From assembly GCA_028706585.1 (NCBI GenBank), contig JAQTVX010000108.1, forward strand, positions 1 through 7,188: DNA of 7,188 nt. Reading direction: 5' to 3'. Of this stretch, positions 1 through 7,188 are shown piece by piece. The first letter of the stretch is position 1. Each line of letters starts with the position of its first letter. Position numbers and translations under genes: made by a program. The notes under the pieces were generated by a model, which worked only from the letters and a program-made list of their open reading frames with translations, made no database searches and was not told the DNA's origin. This DNA comes from Candidatus Krumholzibacteriia bacterium (GTDB lineage Bacteria; Krumholzibacteriota; Krumholzibacteriia; Krumholzibacteriales; Krumholzibacteriaceae).

Positions 1-972
1 GAATCCGTTTATTAGCGCCGAGTAGCGGCCCGCAACGAGATCGAACCATCCGCATCTCCGCGGCCGTCCGGTCGTCGTGCCGTATTCTCCGCCGCGCTCC
101 CTGAGCTCGTCCCCTTCCGCGCCGATGAGCTCGCTCGGCATCGGACCGTTGCCGACGCGCGTGATGTACGACTTGAAGATACCGATCACGCGGCCGATGT
201 CGCGCAGCGTGAGCCCGGTGCCGGTCATGGCGCCCCCGACGCTGCAAGAGCTCGACGTTACGAAGGGATAGGTGCCGTGATCGATATCGAGCAGCGTTCC
301 CTGCGCTCCTTCGAGAAGAATGCGCTTCCCCCGCGCCTTCATCGAGTGCACGAGCTCCTGCGAATCGACCACCAGGGTCGCAGCCAGGTCCCTGACGTTG
401 ACGAAGTCGCTCGCGACCTTCTCGCTCGAAAGGGACGGGGCCCCGTACATCGCGAGCTGCCTGTTTCCCCATTCGACCTTGGCCTTCACGATTTCGAACA
501 GATCCGACTTGTCGAGGAGAAACGCCTCCATCCTGAGCCCGCTCCTAAGATGCTTCTCGGCGTATGCGGGACCGATGCCTTTCCCGGTGCTTCCAATGCT
601 ATCTTCCTTGAGATCCGTCTCGGAGAGATTGTCGAGGAGCCGGTGGTATGGCATTACCATGTGGGCAGCGGAGCTCGCGAAAACCCGTTCGCTCACGTCG
701 ACGCCCCGGCACATGAGGTCCTTCAGCTCGCCGAGGAAGGCAAACGGATCTATGACCATTCCGTTCCCGAGAATTCCTATGACGTTCGGGTAGAGCACGC
801 CCGATGGAACCTGATGAAACGCGAATTTGCCCGCATCGTTGACGACCGTGTGTCCTGCGTTCGCCCCGCCCTGGAACCTCACGACGACGTCGTGATCCCG
901 CATGAGGAAATCGACGACCTTCGCCTTCCCCTCGTCACCCCACTGACCACCGACGATCACCGTTGCAGACAT
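1..972 (-). CDS. purA: Adenylosuccinate synthetase, C-terminus cut by window edge
   Basis: This cytoplasmic enzyme joins IMP and aspartate using GTP to make adenylosuccinate, the first committed step from IMP to AMP. I translated the minus strand from ATG 972 and found 324 codons open to the window edge with no stop. Visible motifs match E. coli PurA even in numbering: GDEGKAK at 12-18 (catalytic D13), GHT at 40-42 (H41), STGKGIGPAY at 128-137 (T129), R143, EGAQG at 221-225 (Q224), DIDHGTYPFVTSS from 229 (T239), TRVGNGP near 271, and TTTGRPRRCGW at 299-309 (R303, R305). The family is about 430 residues, so roughly 105 C-terminal residues lie off the left edge, including the guanine-recognition region. 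AGGAGT at 986-981, 8 nt before the ATG, supports this start. One oddity is Ala at 17, where E. coli has Gly. The gene follows an intrinsic terminator, so it probably has its own promoter. Identification is close to certain. Confidence 0.97.
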   Translation of the reverse strand, partial: MSATVIVGGQWGDEGKAKVVDFLMRDHDVVVRFQGGANAGHTVVNDAGKFAFHQVPSGVLYPNVIGILGNGMVIDPFAFLGELKDLMCRGVDVSERVFASSAAHMVMPYHRLLDNLSETDLKEDSIGSTGKGIGPAYAEKHLRSGLRMEAFLLDKSDLFEIVKAKVEWGNRQLAMYGAPSLSSEKVASDFVNVRDLAATLVVDSQELVHSMKARGKRILLEGAQGTLLDIDHGTYPFVTSSSCSVGGAMTGTGLTLRDIGRVIGIFKSYITRVGNGPMPSELIGAEGDELRERGGEYGTTTGRPRRCGWFDLVAGRYSALINGF

Positions 973-997
973 CGCGCATTACTCCTGTGGAATGAGA

Positions 998-1019
998 GCC
1001 ATAGACTGCAGTCTATGGC
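998..1019. repeat. Perfect 22-bp palindrome upstream of purA, candidate operator
   Basis: The half-site GCCATAGACTG is followed directly by its exact reverse complement, giving 11-bp arms with no spacer. It ends 25 bp before the purA ATG and 11 bp before the Shine-Dalgarno. No T-run follows on either strand, so it does not look like an intrinsic terminator. It overlaps the possible -10 hexamer of purA, a position typical of repressor operators. It could instead fold as a hairpin in the 5' leader. The symmetry is seen directly; the regulatory role is inferred. Confidence 0.6.
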
Positions 1020-1038
1020 ATGAAGGCCGCTGAAGCAA
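1010..1038 (-). promoter_or_regulatory. Possible weak sigma-70 promoter for purA
   Basis: On the minus strand TTGCTT (1038-1033) and TAGACT (1015-1010) are separated by 17 bp. Each is a poor to moderate match to consensus (3/6 and 4/6). The predicted start near 1003 would give a leader of about 30 nt before purA. The -10 element lies inside the 22-bp palindrome, which would suit repression by a dimeric regulator. A promoter is expected here because a terminator sits just upstream, but this exact assignment is tentative. Confidence 0.35.
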
Positions 1039-1053
1039 TTGAATATTTGGGGC

Positions 1054-1082
1054 AAAAAAATCCGCCTCACTCGAGGAGACGG
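1054..1082 (-). terminator. Intrinsic terminator after the CxxCH protein gene
   Basis: On the minus strand CCGTCTC (1082-1076), a 7-nt loop and GAGGCGG (1068-1062) form a 7-bp stem with one G-U pair. One A follows, then seven T (1060-1054). The stem works better in the minus-strand RNA, because in plus-strand RNA the wobble becomes a C-A mismatch. It lies 34 nt after the stop codon at 1116-1118. It separates the small gene from purA. A further A8/T8 run at 1088-1095 lies between the stop codon and the stem, but has no convincing stem of its own. Confidence 0.75.
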
Positions 1083-1115
1083 CGCACAAAAAAAATACAC
1101 CCGCCGGTCTTCGGA

Positions 1116-1520
1116 TCAGTCTTCGAACAGCGACTTCAGAAGACCCCAAGTGCCCAGGTCGACTGAGTTCGGTGTGTTCGATCGGTCGCCCGGATTGCTC
1201 CTCTCGAATCCGATCTCCGCCGTGCCGTCGCCATTCTCATCGCCGAGCTCGATGCCGTTTGCGTACCCGTCACCGTCGGAATCCGCTATGGCGATGGCGG
1301 CGTCCCACGAATGGCCGTTCGCCCTATAAGCCGCGCCGAAAACATTGAGGTCGGAAGAGGAGGTCGGCCGCGCGGAAGCATGGCACAGCAAGCACTTGAA
1401 GTGCTTGTAGACCGGCAGAGAAGTCATATAGTCCTCTCTGCTCTTCAGCGTGCCAGCCGTAAAAAGCACCGCGGCGCATGCAAAAACGAGGATAATTTCA
1501 CGCCTTAGCTTTGGGCGCAC
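1116..1520 (-). CDS. Exported CxxCH protein with calcium-loop motif (putative mono-heme)
   Basis: This is a small protein of 134 residues from the preferred GTG at 1520. GGAGGT (1530-1525) lies 4 nt before that GTG. A TTG at 1532 is also open, but it overlaps the Shine-Dalgarno and is less likely. Residues 6-23 form a basic-then-hydrophobic segment (RREIILVFACAAVLFTAG), consistent with a signal peptide or membrane anchor. CLLCH at 43-47 is a CxxCH c-type heme attachment motif. No Met follows it, so H70 (in NGHSW) or H40 could be the distal ligand; this is inference. DSDGDGYANGIELGD at 80-94 resembles the Asp-rich calcium loops of thrombospondin type 3, EF-hand and temptin-like proteins, and DENGDG at 94-99 may be a second loop. 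The gene sits alone between its own promoter and terminator. A role in extracytoplasmic electron transfer or in a structural cysteine/calcium fold is possible. The function is unknown. Confidence 0.82.
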   Translation of the reverse strand: MRPKLRREIILVFACAAVLFTAGTLKSREDYMTSLPVYKHFKCLLCHASARPTSSSDLNVFGAAYRANGHSWDAAIAIADSDGDGYANGIELGDENGDGTAEIGFERSNPGDRSNTPNSVDLGTWGLLKSLFED

Positions 1521-1544
1521 CTGCACCTCCAATCATCCAAACTA

Positions 1545-1573
1545 AGTATAGCAGAGGTAGTTACCTGTGTCAA
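1545..1573 (-). promoter_or_regulatory. Near-consensus sigma-70 promoter for the CxxCH protein gene
   Basis: On the minus strand TTGACA (1573-1568, perfect) and TATACT (1550-1545, 5/6 match) are exactly 17 bp apart. The expected start near 1538 gives a leader of about 18 nt that contains GGAGGT and leads to GTG 1520. The -35 begins 4 bp after the aminotransferase stop codon, so the promoter marks a new transcription unit. The spacer holds a 12-bp dyad (AGGTA-GT-TACCT, 1555-1566). That could be a regulator site or chance. Confidence 0.8.
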
Positions 1574-1576
1574 CCA

Positions 1577-2755
1577 TCAATCCTCGAGTATTCGGCCGAC
1601 GACCGCCTCAAAAGGCGATGAAACGACGTCGTATTTCCTCAAGCATTCGAGCGCCGAAGAGACATCCACGCGGCAGCCGCTCGCCCGCAGCGCCTCCGCA
1701 GTCGCGGACACGAGCCTCTCCAACGTACGGATGCCGAAGAGACCGAGAAAACCGGTTCTCATCACCCGGCCCTTGAGCTCGCCCTGTCCGCCCGCCGCGA
1801 TAAACCCCTCCCGTTCCAGCCGGGCGAGTATTTCATCCACCCCGACCGCCGGCTGAGGCGCGAGAACCTGGACGGCGGATGAAGGACTCTCCGAGTACGA
1901 TGCAAGCGAGAGATGTCTCGCCGCCGCAAGAAACGCAGCGGAGGCCCTGCGCTGCCTCGACACCATCTCATCGAATCCGAGTGCTTTCATCGTCAATAGC
2001 GATCGATGCATTATCTGGACCGTTTGCACCGCCGGCGTGAACGGGGTATAGCCGGCTGCCTCCTCGACCTCAAAATGTTTTAGATCAAGATAGTACATGC
2101 CCCTCCTGCGTCCCCCGGCGACATCGACCGCATTCTTCCCCATCGCGATGAAGCTCGTCCCGGCCGGAGCGGCGAGCGATTTCTGACTCGCGCCGACGGC
2201 CACGTCGATTCCCCATCCATCCATATCGAAATCCTCGGCGCCGAGCGAAGAGATCGCATCGACGATCACGACTGGCCGATGAGCGCCCAGCCGCCCAGTG
2301 AATTCTCTCAAAGGGAACAGAAGGCCCGTCGAAGACTCTACATGCGTGACAGCGACGAATTGGGGCCGGTCCCGATCGATCCTTTGCACGATCGAATCTA
2401 CGTCGATCGCCGAGCCGCACCCGAACTCCACGAGATCGGTCCGGCATTCGTACGCGTCGCAGATCTCGGCCCATCGGCGGCCGAATTTTCCTCCCGAGAC
2501 GACGAGCACGCTGGAACCGGGAACCGTGACGTTCACGACGGCCGCCTCCATCGCGCCGGTGCCCGAAGATGTCAGCAGATACACCGGCGACGACGTGCGA
2601 AGAAGCACCTTGAGCAGCTCTACCGTTTCCGTCGAGATTTCCCTGAAAGCCTTCGTACGATGGTGGAGCTGCGGAAGACCACGCATCAGCTCCCGCGGCA
2701 CCTCGACTGGGCCGGGGCTCACGATGATGGCACGGTGCCTGCGCGCATCCGTCAT
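1577..2755 (-). CDS. Class V PLP-dependent aminotransferase, alanine/serine-glyoxylate type
   Basis: This is a 392-residue fold-type I PLP enzyme. It most resembles the serine-pyruvate/alanine-glyoxylate group and the relatives named for the 42-kDa soluble hydrogenase subunit. Visible landmarks are SPGPVEVP at 13-20, SSGTGAMEA at 63-71 (phosphate/PLP contacts), THVESSTG at 137-144, VDAISSLG at 165-172 (D166 should contact the PLP pyridine nitrogen), GASQKSLAAPAG at 188-199 with K192 the expected Schiff-base lysine, and YYLDL and TPFTP near 221-241. R333 is in position to hold the substrate carboxylate. The usual RxGH there reads RTGF, so the substrate may differ. The last 30 or so residues extend past the normal family end. 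The ATG is 1 nt after the engB stop, implying translational coupling. The donor/acceptor pair cannot be read from the sequence. The name 'hydrogenase subunit' for relatives should not be taken as function. Confidence 0.92.
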   Translation of the reverse strand: MTDARRHRAIIVSPGPVEVPRELMRGLPQLHHRTKAFREISTETVELLKVLLRTSSPVYLLTSSGTGAMEAAVVNVTVPGSSVLVVSGGKFGRRWAEICDAYECRTDLVEFGCGSAIDVDSIVQRIDRDRPQFVAVTHVESSTGLLFPLREFTGRLGAHRPVVIVDAISSLGAEDFDMDGWGIDVAVGASQKSLAAPAGTSFIAMGKNAVDVAGGRRRGMYYLDLKHFEVEEAAGYTPFTPAVQTVQIMHRSLLTMKALGFDEMVSRQRRASAAFLAAARHLSLASYSESPSSAVQVLAPQPAVGVDEILARLEREGFIAAGGQGELKGRVMRTGFLGLFGIRTLERLVSATAEALRASGCRVDVSSALECLRKYDVVSSPFEAVVGRILED

Positions 2756-2756
2756 A

Positions 2757-3404
2757 TCAGATCCGTTCCGCGATCCAGCGCCAGAGATCTTCTTTTCCCT
2801 CCCCGGTTTTCGAGGAGAAGAAGATAGCGGGCACCTCGACTCCGCCGCTCGACCCGGAATCCGCCTGACTCCCGGCGTCGGCCTTCGCGCTCCGGCCTAT
2901 TCGCGCCGTGCCGGCGAGATTCTCGTTGAATTGCCGTATCACGCGGAAACGGTCGGCCTTCGATATCTTGTCCGCCTTCGTGAACACGATGATGAACTGC
3001 CTCCGGGCCTCGACGAGGCGCTCGATCATGCGCTCGTCCTCTCGTGACGGCTCGTGCCGCGCGTCGATCAGCTGCACGATCCCGGCGAGCGGTTGCCGGG
3101 TCTCGAGATAGGTATACAGAACCTTCGCCCAGTTCTCCCGCTGCTCGGCGGACGTCCTCGCGAACCCGTATCCTGGCAGATCGACGAGAAAGAAACGATC
3201 ATTGACGGCGTAGAAATTGATGGTCCGAGTTTTGCCCGGGTCCTTGCTGGTCCGCGCGAAGTCCTTGCGGCCGAGAAGCATGTTGAGGAGGGATGATTTT
3301 CCGACGTTCGATCTTCCCGCGACGGCTATCTCGACCCATGGAGAGTTCGGAAACTGCGCCGCGTCAAGCGTCGTGCGGACGGTTCTGAGGCTCAGTATCT
3401 TCAA
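2757..3404 (-). CDS. engB: Ribosome biogenesis GTPase EngB/YsxC/YihA
   Basis: EngB is a small TrmE-Era-type GTPase needed for late assembly of the large ribosomal subunit in the cytoplasm. All G motifs are visible: G1 GRSNVGKSS at 30-38, G2 within KTRTINFY at 58-65, G3 DLPGYG at 75-80, G4 TKAD at 142-145, and G5 SSKTGEGK at 197-204. At 215 residues it is somewhat longer than the usual 195-205. The extra length is a low-complexity stretch rich in Ser, Gly, Ala and Asp between G4 and G5, about residues 168-188. The start is TTG at 3404, 13 nt after the lon stop. No closer ATG or GTG gives the full G1 region, and AGGT near 3418-3415 is a weak, rather distant Shine-Dalgarno. The gene lies between lon and the aminotransferase in what appears to be one operon. 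The lon-engB neighbourhood is conserved in many bacteria. Confidence 0.96.
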   Translation of the reverse strand: MKILSLRTVRTTLDAAQFPNSPWVEIAVAGRSNVGKSSLLNMLLGRKDFARTSKDPGKTRTINFYAVNDRFFLVDLPGYGFARTSAEQRENWAKVLYTYLETRQPLAGIVQLIDARHEPSREDERMIERLVEARRQFIIVFTKADKISKADRFRVIRQFNENLAGTARIGRSAKADAGSQADSGSSGGVEVPAIFFSSKTGEGKEDLWRWIAERI

Positions 3405-3417
3405 GGACTGTAAGACC

Positions 3418-5829
3418 TCAATTGGCCGATTTGCGTGACTGGCTCCCGAAAAAGCCGCCGAGCCTCCGCCTATGCTCGACTCCCCAATCGAGCTTCTTCG
3501 TCAGCGCGTACTCCAGAACCTGATCCATCGACTCGACGACGACGATCTTGAGACCTCTGCGCACCTCTTCGGGAAGCTCCTTGATGTTCTTCTCGTTTCC
3601 CTTGGGGAGCAATAGCTTCTTCACGCCGGCTCTCAGCGCAGCCACGGCCTTTTCGTTTATGCCGCCGACGGGGAGCGCCTTGCCGCGAAGCGTCACCTCT
3701 CCCGTCATCGCCACCTCCCGGTTTACGGGGATGTCGAAAAACGCCGAAACGAGCGCCGTTGCGATCGAGACGCCGGCGCTCGGGCCGTCCTTGGGGATCG
3801 CTCCCTCGGGAACGTGCACATGCACGTCGATCGAGGAAAAGAAGTCGTTCTCGAGCGGCAGCATCCGCGCCTTGTTCCGAGCGAAGCTCAAAGCGATCTT
3901 CGCGGACTCCTGCATGACCTCGCCGAGCTGGCCGGTGAGAATGATGTCGCCCTTGCCCGGCATGAGCGTGACCTCGATGTTGAGGATCTCGCCGCCCACC
4001 TCGGTCCAGGCGAGCCCCGTCGCGACGCCGACGGATTCGTGCTCGTCGATCTCGCTATCCGAGAACTTTGGAACGCCGAGATAGCCTTCGAGGTTCTTCC
4101 GCGTGATTCGTACGCCCTTCGCGTCGCCGCCGGAGGCCAGCTTGCGGGCCACCTTGCGGCATATCGACGCGAGCTCCCGTTCGAGGTTCCGCACGCCGGC
4201 TTCCCGCGTATAGAACTGAATGAGGTCCTTCATAGTCGTGTCCGATATCCGGAGCTGTGCGGGCTTTATCCCGTGCTGCTGCATCTGCTTCGGGAGAAGG
4301 AACCTCTGGGCGATCGCGATCTTCTCGTGGAGCAGATATCCCGGGAGCCTTATTACCTCCATGCGGTCCTGGAGCGCAGGCGGAATCGGGTGAATGACGT
4401 TCGCCGTCGTGATGAACATGACCTCGCTGAGATCGAACTCGACCTCGAGAAAGTGATCGCTGAAATGCTTGTTCTGATCGGGATCGAGGACCTCGAGCAG
4501 CGCCGCCGAGGGATCGCCGCGGAAGTCCGCCCCGAGCTTATCGATCTCGTCGAGGAGAAAGACCGGGTTCTTGCTCCCGGCTTTCCGCATCATCTGAATG
4601 ATGCGGCCGGGAAGCGAGCCGATGTAAGTCCTGCGGTGCCCCCGTATTTCAGCCTCGTCGCGTATGCCGCCGAGGGACACCCTCACGAAGGAGCGCCCGA
4701 GCGCGTCCGCGATCGAGTGGCCGAGGGACGTCTTTCCGACGCCCGGGGGACCTACGAAGCATAGGATCGGCCCCTTGAGATTCCCGACGAGCTTCACCAC
4801 CGAGAGAAACTCGACGATGCGTTCCTTGACCTTCGTGAGCCCGTAATGGTCGGCGTCGAGCTTCGCCTTCACCTGTGCCAGATCGAGGTTGTCGTGCGTG
4901 CGCTTGCGCCACGGCAGCGACGTGAGCGTCTCGATGTAGTTGCGGACGACGGTAGCCTCGGGCGTCATGGGAGACATCATCTTGAGCCGCTCGTACTCCC
5001 GGTATGAGACCTTCTCGGCCTCCCGGCTCATTCCGGCCTTCCGGATCTTCCGCTTGAGATCCGTGTATTCCTCCCCATCCTCCTCCTGCCCGAGCTCCTT
5101 CTTGATCGCCCTCATCTTCTCGTGGAGGAACAGCTCGCGCTGAGTCTTCTGGACCTGGCTGGATACCTTCTCGTCGATGTCCTTTTCAACCTTCAGGAGC
5201 TGCAGCTCCTCGGTGAGGATGCGGTGAAGCGCCATGAGACGTTCCTCTATGTCGACCGCCTCGAGCAGCCGCTGCTTCTCGTCGTTGTGCACGAGAAGAT
5301 GCGCGGCGATCGTATCGGCGAGGACGGACCTGTCCTCGATCGACTGGATCGACAGAAGCACCTCGTTCGGCAGACGCGGGTTCATCCGCACGTAGTCGGT
5401 GAAGAGATACTCGACGCGCCGCATCAGCGCTTCGATCTCCCGCGTATCGCGATCGTCTACCTCTATCTCCTTGACGCGAGCCGAGAAACAGTTGTCCTCC
5501 TCGAGAAAATCCAGGATGCGCGCACGGCTCACGCCCTCCAGCATCACTTTGATCGTCCCGTCGGGAAGGTTGAGGTGATGGAAAATCTTGACGACCGTTC
5601 CGACCGAAAAAAGATCGTCCGGGCCGGGTTCATTCACCGACGCATTCCGCTGCGTGACGACCACGAGGTTCTTGTCGGCTTTGATCGCCCTCTCGACCGC
5701 GTTGACGGAGGGCTGACGTCCGACGAGAATCGCCGTCGCCATCGAGGGAAATATCACGACGTCGCGCAGCGGAATGACCGGATAGACGTTCCCCTGCTCT
5801 TCATGCCCTCTCGCTTGATTGATTCTCAT
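3418..5829 (-). CDS. lon: ATP-dependent Lon protease (LonA type)
   Basis: Lon is a cytoplasmic homohexameric AAA+ serine protease that removes misfolded and selected regulatory proteins. The 803-residue product is full length (E. coli has 784). The N-terminal substrate-binding domain covers about 14-210 and begins with YPVIPLRDVVIFP. A charged helical segment lies at about 210-285. The AAA+ module has Walker A GPPGVGKTS at 360-368 (K366) and Walker B FLLDEID at 424-430 (E428). The C-terminal protease domain has PKDGPSAG with catalytic S684 and K727 in GGINEK. Their 43-residue separation is the same as in E. coli Lon (S679, K722). The last 20 residues are basic and end SRKSAN, a modest extension. 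The ATG at 5829 suits the family start; the upstream GGCGGTG is only a weak Shine-Dalgarno. It lies 45 nt after clpX with no terminator, so co-transcription is likely. No frameshift or missing catalytic residue was found. Confidence 0.98.
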   Translation of the reverse strand: MRINQARGHEEQGNVYPVIPLRDVVIFPSMATAILVGRQPSVNAVERAIKADKNLVVVTQRNASVNEPGPDDLFSVGTVVKIFHHLNLPDGTIKVMLEGVSRARILDFLEEDNCFSARVKEIEVDDRDTREIEALMRRVEYLFTDYVRMNPRLPNEVLLSIQSIEDRSVLADTIAAHLLVHNDEKQRLLEAVDIEERLMALHRILTEELQLLKVEKDIDEKVSSQVQKTQRELFLHEKMRAIKKELGQEEDGEEYTDLKRKIRKAGMSREAEKVSYREYERLKMMSPMTPEATVVRNYIETLTSLPWRKRTHDNLDLAQVKAKLDADHYGLTKVKERIVEFLSVVKLVGNLKGPILCFVGPPGVGKTSLGHSIADALGRSFVRVSLGGIRDEAEIRGHRRTYIGSLPGRIIQMMRKAGSKNPVFLLDEIDKLGADFRGDPSAALLEVLDPDQNKHFSDHFLEVEFDLSEVMFITTANVIHPIPPALQDRMEVIRLPGYLLHEKIAIAQRFLLPKQMQQHGIKPAQLRISDTTMKDLIQFYTREAGVRNLERELASICRKVARKLASGGDAKGVRITRKNLEGYLGVPKFSDSEIDEHESVGVATGLAWTEVGGEILNIEVTLMPGKGDIILTGQLGEVMQESAKIALSFARNKARMLPLENDFFSSIDVHVHVPEGAIPKDGPSAGVSIATALVSAFFDIPVNREVAMTGEVTLRGKALPVGGINEKAVAALRAGVKKLLLPKGNEKNIKELPEEVRRGLKIVVVESMDQVLEYALTKKLDWGVEHRRRLGGFFGSQSRKSAN

Positions 5830-5874
5830 AGTGATGCACCGCCGTATCGGGGAGAAAACGACCGGGACGGAAAC
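5830..5874 (-). other. clpX-lon intergenic spacer (45 nt), no terminator
   Basis: The spacer contains no stable stem followed by a T-run and no clear promoter hexamers. It therefore supports read-through from clpX into lon. The only notable element is GGCGGTG, 7 nt before the lon ATG, a possible weak ribosome binding site. Confidence 0.5.
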
Positions 5875-7128
<1,254 letters not shown>

Positions 7129-7175
7129 CTTGCTTCCCGTTCCTCCATCTGATTGTCCCGAGCCCACCACTTCCG

Positions 7176-7181
7176 ATTATA
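7176..7181 (-). promoter_or_regulatory. Perfect TATAAT -10 hexamer upstream of clpX
   Basis: TATAAT reads on the minus strand at 7181-7176. Transcription would start near 7169 and give a leader of about 40 nt before ATG 7128. The -35 region would fall outside the right edge of the window, so only half of the promoter can be judged. If real, clpX has its own start site even if it also reads through from an upstream clpP or tig gene. Confidence 0.5.
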
Positions 7182-7188
7182 CACCGGC

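Noticed and set aside
277..1023. A 248-residue open frame on the plus strand opposite purA
   Set aside because: The minus strand encodes PurA with aligned catalytic residues along this whole stretch. The plus-strand product shows no motif and reads through the purA ribosome binding site and palindrome.
1088..1115. T8 run (minus strand) right after the small gene as a first terminator
   Set aside because: The preceding sequence gives only a 3-bp stem (ACC/GGT or CCG/CGG), too weak for an intrinsic terminator. The better hairpin is at 1062-1082.
1475..1496. Lipoprotein signal at the Cys in the hydrophobic N-terminal segment of the CxxCH protein
   Set aside because: The residues before the Cys (LVFA) fit a lipobox only loosely, and the hydrophobic stretch continues after the Cys. 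A cleaved signal peptide or membrane anchor fits better.
2298..3047. A 249-residue plus-strand open frame opposite the aminotransferase and engB
   Set aside because: It overlaps two well-supported minus-strand genes and has Arg/Ser/Pro-rich shadow composition.
3814..4764. A 316-residue plus-strand open frame opposite lon
   Set aside because: It is the antisense of the Lon AAA+ and protease domains, with no domain of its own.

Overview
All genes in this window are on the minus strand, so transcription runs from the right edge to the left. The order of transcription is clpX, lon, engB, a class V aminotransferase, a small secreted CxxCH/calcium-loop protein, and purA (cut by the left edge). The DNA is GC-rich with mostly G/C third codon positions, and several start codons are TTG or GTG. 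The clpX-lon-engB core is an old bacterial arrangement, seen in Firmicutes and in several Gram-negative phyla. The exported CxxCH protein with a DSDGDGxxNGxELGD loop suggests an environmental, probably Gram-negative lineage (deltaproteobacterial or FCB-like). I cannot name a genus from the sequence.

Region 7188-1577 looks like one operon: clpX (ATP-dependent unfoldase of ClpXP), 45 nt, lon (ATP-dependent protease), 13 nt, engB (ribosome-assembly GTPase), 1 nt, PLP-dependent aminotransferase. I see no terminator inside it. The first three genes share a protein-quality and ribosome-assembly theme. The aminotransferase is a metabolic passenger, joined to engB by a stop/start junction of a single base. 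A TATAAT hexamer at the very right edge is placed to drive clpX from its ATG, but its -35 region lies outside the window. ClpX keeps the IGF loop that docks ClpP, so a clpP gene is expected elsewhere, possibly just beyond the right edge.

Region 1576-1054 is a separate transcription unit. A near-consensus sigma-70 promoter (TTGACA, 17 bp, TATACT) starts 4 bp after the aminotransferase stop. A short leader with a GGAGGT Shine-Dalgarno precedes a 134-codon gene for an exported, putatively mono-heme protein with a calcium-binding-type loop. An intrinsic terminator (7-bp stem plus seven U) closes the unit.

Region 1053-1 carries purA (adenylosuccinate synthetase), of which 324 codons are present. 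It has a clear Shine-Dalgarno and a perfect 22-bp palindrome in its upstream region. The palindrome overlaps a possible -10 element and is a candidate operator. The window is mostly housekeeping. I found no mobile element, CRISPR array, RNA gene or defence-type system. The most interesting parts are the small CxxCH protein with its own strong promoter and the palindrome upstream of purA.
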